Source: Pseudomonadales bacterium
Lineage (GTDB): Bacteria; Pseudomonadota; Gammaproteobacteria; Pseudomonadales; Azotimanducaceae
NCBI GenBank assembly: GCA_028285415.1
Contig: JANQPF010000026.1
Coordinates: 1-64,000 of the forward strand
Length of the DNA stretch: 64,000 nt
Reading direction: 5' to 3'
Part shown: positions 60,600 through 64,000 of the stretch, piece by piece
How positions within the stretch are numbered: position 1 is the stretch's first letter
Layout of the letters: every line of letters starts with the position of its first letter
Position numbers and translations under genes: made by a program
The notes under the pieces: model-generated
Told to the model about the DNA's origin: nothing
Seen by the model: the letters and a program-made list of their open reading frames with translations, nothing else
Databases searched by the model: none

Positions 60600-61858
60600 T
60601 GCCGAGCATGCAGCTTGACCGGCAGATAGGTGTACCCCTTTACGAACACCGAGGGGCTGCGCTGTGGCTCACCAACCACCTCAACCTCATGAAAACGCTT
60701 CAAGATCTCTTCCCACAGCACGCGGAGCTGCATCTCCGCCAGGCGGTTGCCCATGCAGCGGTGAATGCCAAACCCGAAGGACAAATGGTGACGCGGGCGC
60801 GCGCGATCGATGATGAACGCGTCCGGGTTGTCGATGGCTTCCGGATCCCGATTGCCGGAGACATACCACATGACAACCTTGTCACCCGCCTTGATGGTCT
60901 TGCCTCTGAGCTCGACATCCTGAGTTGCACGGCGGCGCATGTGTGACAGCGGTGTCTGCCAGCGGATGATCTCAGGGACCATGGTTTTGACCAAGCTGTG
61001 GTCGGCCCGGAGCTTGTCGTACTCAGCAGGGTTCTGATTCAACGCCAGCACCCCCCCGCTGATGGAGTTTCGCGTGGTGTCGTTACCGCCAACGATGAGC
61101 AGGATCAGATTGCCGAGAAACTCCATCGGCTGCATGTCTTTGGTCTCTCTGCCATGGGCCAGCATCGAGATCAGATCGTTGCCGGGTTCCTGATCTTTCC
61201 GTTCGTTCCAGAGACGCGTGAAGTATTCGAGACATTCGAGCAGCACGGCGCGGCGTTCCTCCATGCTGACCCCCGCTTCCGGACCTGCCGTCGCCGTATC
61301 GGACCAGTAGGTGAGCTTGCGCCGTTCGGCAAACGGAAAGTCGAACAGCGTGGCCAGCATTTGAGTCGTCAGCTCAATGGAGACGTTGTCCACCCAGTCG
61401 AACTCCTCCCCGATCGGGAGCGAATCAAGAATTTTCCCGGCGCGTTCGCGGATGACGCTCTCGAGCACGGCGAGATTGCGCGGTGCAACCACCGGCGTGA
61501 CGGTCGCCCGCTGCACATCGTGCTTCGGCGGGTCCATGGCAATGAACATGGGCGTTTGAAACTCCGCCGCACGCTCTTCCATGGATTTGAGCGGTCCGAT
61601 GGTGATACCACCTTCGGAAGAAAAAAGATCATGGTTGGAATCGACGAACATGATGTCGTCGAACTTGGTGATGGACCAGTACGGGCCGTAGTCACTGTCT
61701 TCCAGGAAGTGCACGGGATCTTCGTTGCGCAGGCGCTCGAAATAGCCCCACAGCGCATCGTTTTGAAAGATGTCGACTTTCGCAGGATCCAGCGTCTCCA
61801 GTGGAAGGCTGTACGGATCCGGCACCAGTGGGTTTTTGTCCTGCAACACGCTACTCAT
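60596..61858 (-). CDS. Cytochrome P450
   Basis: This 420-aa soluble P450 has the I-helix motif LIVGGNDTTRNSISGG, the ExxR region within MVPEIIRWQTPLSHMRR, and the heme-binding loop HLSFGFGIHRCMGNRLAE with the Cys ligand. The layout resembles bacterial class I P450s of the CYP125/CYP142-like or terpene/alkane-hydroxylating groups (inference). A ferredoxin partner is not in the window. It is translationally coupled to the APH-type kinase, so the kinase may act on the hydroxylated product. Confidence 0.93.
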   Translation of the reverse strand: MSSVLQDKNPLVPDPYSLPLETLDPAKVDIFQNDALWGYFERLRNEDPVHFLEDSDYGPYWSITKFDDIMFVDSNHDLFSSEGGITIGPLKSMEERAAEFQTPMFIAMDPPKHDVQRATVTPVVAPRNLAVLESVIRERAGKILDSLPIGEEFDWVDNVSIELTTQMLATLFDFPFAERRKLTYWSDTATAGPEAGVSMEERRAVLLECLEYFTRLWNERKDQEPGNDLISMLAHGRETKDMQPMEFLGNLILLIVGGNDTTRNSISGGVLALNQNPAEYDKLRADHSLVKTMVPEIIRWQTPLSHMRRRATQDVELRGKTIKAGDKVVMWYVSGNRDPEAIDNPDAFIIDRARPRHHLSFGFGIHRCMGNRLAEMQLRVLWEEILKRFHEVEVVGEPQRSPSVFVKGYTYLPVKLHARQ

Positions 61859-61909
61859 GCCACGCTCCTGAAGGTTCGGCTACAAACGCTCGATGGTAGC
61901 ACAACTCCA

Positions 61910-63436
61910 CTAGCCGCCCTCTGCGCTATCCATCAACGCGACAAGACGCCGATCGAACTCCGGCGGCAGGCGCGTGAGACCGGCTGTATGCGCCGCCACG
62001 GCCGCCTCGATCTCTGCAAGCACGTCCGGTTGCTGTGCCGCGACGTTGAATCGTTCGGACGGATCGTCAAGCAGATGATAGAGCTCCGGCACGTCGTGCT
62101 CGGTGCGTTCCGGCGGCTGCCGGTAAGCACCTTCGGTAATGAAGTGCGCCTTCCACTGTCCCAGACGATAGGCGTACAGCGTGCCGTTGCGGTAGTACGG
62201 CATTTCCCGTCGCGGGCTTTCGAGATTCTGCAGCAACACCGGCGAGAGATCGTAGCCGTCCACGCCCGCATTGCTGTCCACTCCCGCCAGCAGGGTCAGG
62301 GTCACATAGAGGTCCAGCGTTGAACCGAGCTCGCTGACCACCCCCGGCGCAAGCCGCCCGGGCCAGGAAAAAATGGCGGGCACCCGCACGCCGCCCTCGA
62401 AGGTTGTGCCTTTGCCGTGCCGCAGGAGTCCGGCGCGACCGCCTTCGGTACGCATGGTGAGCCAGGGTCCGTTGTCGCTTGTGAAGAGCACCAGCGTATT
62501 GTCGAGCTTGCCCAGCTCGGTGAGCGCTTTGACAATTTCTCCCACGCTCCAGTCGAGCTCCTCGATGACGTCGCCGTAACGACCGCCGAGGCTTCTCTCC
62601 GTGAACGCATCGCTACGGAACAGCGGCGTATGCGGCATGGTGTAGGGGAGGTAAACGAAAAACGGCGCATCGCCGGAGGCTTGCATGAATTCGATGGCGG
62701 CCTCCGTGTAGCGCCGGGTCAGAGTTCGCTGATCGGCAGGACGCTCGATCGTCTCGTCGGCAAACCCGTCATCCGTACGTTTGCTGGCATACAGGGGAAC
62801 GTTCCAATACTCGAGCTTCGGCGCGGCGTAGCGCTCGGCGCGCACGCTCATCGCCGCCGCCATCCCGTCGTTATCTCCGCTGAGGGAAATGGCCATCAGA
62901 TCATCGAAATCTGGCTGGCCAACGTCGTCCATGTCGTTCGAATACGGCAGACCTAGCCACTCATCAAAACCGTGACGCGTCGGCCAGGCGGCGTTAGCGT
63001 CACCCAGATGCCACTTGCCGAAAATACCGGTGCGATACCCCTGCGCGCTGAGCGTTTCGGCAAGGGTGGTTTCGCGGTCCGGGAAACCGCCAGGATCGTT
63101 CGGGAAGTAAACGCCGATACGCTCTCCGTAGAGCCCTGTCCGAACCGGCAGGCGGCCGGTGAGAAGGGCCCCGCGACTCGGCGAGCACACGGGGGAAGCG
63201 ACGTAGAAGTCCGTCCAGCGCTGACCTGCCGCGGCAAGCGCGTCCAGGTGCGGCGTGCGATTGTAGGGATGACCATAGCTGCCGAGATCGCCGTAGCCGA
63301 GATCATCGGCAAAGAGAACAACAAAGTTCGGCCGCGGTTCGACCGCCGCCGCTGGGGCCGCAGCCTCTTCCGCTGTATTTCCCCCACAACCGGCAGCCGC
63401 CACCGCCAGCCAGACAAGAACCGTCCACGTACGCAT
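61910..63436 (-). CDS. Formylglycine-dependent sulfatase, lipoprotein
   Basis: This 508-aa protein has a lipoprotein signal with lipobox AAGC near residue 17. The sulfatase core follows: NFVVLFADDLGYGDLGSYG with metal Asp residues, VCSPSRGALLTGR with the CxPSR formylglycine site, GKWHLGD and LFTSDNGPW. It is of the arylsulfatase/alkaline-phosphatase superfamily and would cleave sulfate esters outside the inner membrane. The Cys-type site needs a formylglycine-generating enzyme, not seen here. It lies about 50 bp upstream of the P450 gene on the same strand. Confidence 0.93.
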   Translation of the reverse strand: MRTWTVLVWLAVAAAGCGGNTAEEAAAPAAAVEPRPNFVVLFADDLGYGDLGSYGHPYNRTPHLDALAAAGQRWTDFYVASPVCSPSRGALLTGRLPVRTGLYGERIGVYFPNDPGGFPDRETTLAETLSAQGYRTGIFGKWHLGDANAAWPTRHGFDEWLGLPYSNDMDDVGQPDFDDLMAISLSGDNDGMAAAMSVRAERYAAPKLEYWNVPLYASKRTDDGFADETIERPADQRTLTRRYTEAAIEFMQASGDAPFFVYLPYTMPHTPLFRSDAFTERSLGGRYGDVIEELDWSVGEIVKALTELGKLDNTLVLFTSDNGPWLTMRTEGGRAGLLRHGKGTTFEGGVRVPAIFSWPGRLAPGVVSELGSTLDLYVTLTLLAGVDSNAGVDGYDLSPVLLQNLESPRREMPYYRNGTLYAYRLGQWKAHFITEGAYRQPPERTEHDVPELYHLLDDPSERFNVAAQQPDVLAEIEAAVAAHTAGLTRLPPEFDRRLVALMDSAEGG

Positions 63437-63504
63437 ATCTACCCCTGCCCTCTGCCAGCGCTCAATATGGCTTAGAATGATCTCTTTTTACCAGGCAGGT
63501 CGCT

Positions 63505-64000
63505 ATGGTATTGGAAGGCATTACCGTGCTCGACTTCACCCGGGTGGTCGCGGGTCCTGCGTGTACGCGCACGTTGAGCGACTACGGCGCTGAGGTGCTG
63601 AAGATTGAACCCCCGGAAGGTGACCTCATGCGCCGCGGGGTGCCGAAAGCGAACGGCGTGGCGCTCGGCTACGCGCAGCAGAACGCCGGCAAGCATCATC
63701 TCTGCATCAACCTTGCGCTGCCTGCCGGGCAGGCGCTGGCACGCGACCTTGCCGCCACTGCTGACGTCATCGTGGAAAACTATCGGCCCGGTGTCGCCGC
63801 CAGACTAGGCATCGGTTTCGACGACATTGCCGCCGTCAATCCAGGAGTTGTCTACTGCTCCATTACGGGCTATGGACAGGATGGGCCTGCAGCGCACCGT
63901 CGTGCGTACGCGCCCGTGATTCATGCTGAACTCGGGCTGCTCCATCAGAACGCCATCGAGCGTGGAACCAATCCGATGCCCGAGGCGGTGTCACACGTGG
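63505..64000 (+). CDS. CaiB/BaiF family III CoA-transferase, 3' end outside the window
   Basis: From ATG 63505 (AGG site upstream) the frame stays open to the end of the window, giving 165 residues. MVLEGITVLDFTRVVAGPAC, DYGAEVLKIEPPEGDLMRRG, DVIVENYRPGVAARLGIGFD and YCSITGYGQDGP are the signatures of class III CoA-transferases (CaiB/BaiF/alpha-methylacyl-CoA racemase group). The catalytic Asp region just after these is only partly visible. It is divergent from the sulfatase gene. It would activate or racemise carboxylic acids in catabolism. Confidence 0.92.
   Translation, partial: MVLEGITVLDFTRVVAGPACTRTLSDYGAEVLKIEPPEGDLMRRGVPKANGVALGYAQQNAGKHHLCINLALPAGQALARDLAATADVIVENYRPGVAARLGIGFDDIAAVNPGVVYCSITGYGQDGPAAHRRAYAPVIHAELGLLHQNAIERGTNPMPEAVSHV

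Overview
The window looks like chromosomal DNA of a heterotrophic, probably marine gammaproteobacterium. The evidence is a full-length bimodular QueF, a short 4.5S-type SRP RNA, an Lpp/OprI-type lipoprotein beside an L,D-transpeptidase, a sodium-pumping oadGAB operon, and many lipid, sulfate-ester and xenobiotic catabolism genes. Most of the window is GC-rich with tightly packed genes. The exact taxon cannot be settled from the sequence alone.

Left core (1-8690): an Nramp-related transporter cut by the window edge, a small membrane protein, a PQQ-type sugar dehydrogenase coupled to a DUF7064-like protein, an amphi-Trp protein, and a minus-strand ABC efflux operon (ATPase, FtsX-type permease, HlyD adaptor).

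Genomic island (about 8691-22811): a 15-bp direct repeat, TGGTAGCCCCGGCAG, occurs at 8691-8705 and again at 22797-22811, where it is the 3' end of an intact tRNA-Arg(CCT) gene. The 14 kb between them is visibly more AT-rich than the flanks. It holds a run of overlapping small genes, a frameshifted SIR2-like gene, and a minus-strand polymorphic-toxin-like locus. That locus has a 1904-aa Sec-exported SpvB/RHS protein, a HEAT-like putative immunity gene, four diverged copies of a small exported protein family and a C-terminal fragment of a DNA/RNA non-specific endonuclease. No integrase is present.

Central core (22.8-46.4 kb): a molybdopterin oxidoreductase, an amidohydrolase, a SPOR-DUF5916 outer-membrane-type protein, oadGAB, an EamA transporter, and tRNA-Arg(ACG). 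It continues with an LLM flavin oxidoreductase, a TrkA-N/RyR/SLOG-like fusion, 4.5S RNA next to tRNA-Ser(GGA), and the lipoprotein/L,D-transpeptidase pair. A structured repeat of about 112-114 nt lies just downstream of each of these two tRNAs. The two copies show compensatory base changes, and each ends in 11 nt of its own neighbouring tRNA. At 41400-42494 a thioredoxin-like gene has an in-frame UGA exactly where the active-site Cys would be (WASW-U-GCR), followed by a SECIS-like hairpin, so it is a strong selenoprotein candidate. QueF, an ECF sigma factor and its putative regulator follow.

Right core (46.4-64 kb): an AGCS-type symporter, a circularly permuted ATP-grasp/alpha-E plus transglutaminase pair, an alkyl sulfatase, a TAXI-TRAP uptake system, and a carboxylesterase. 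It ends with an MFS exporter, an amidohydrolase-like lipoprotein lacking its catalytic barrel, an APH-type kinase, a cytochrome P450, a formylglycine sulfatase and the start of a class III CoA-transferase. Together these suggest uptake and stepwise breakdown of sulfated or esterified hydrophobic compounds.
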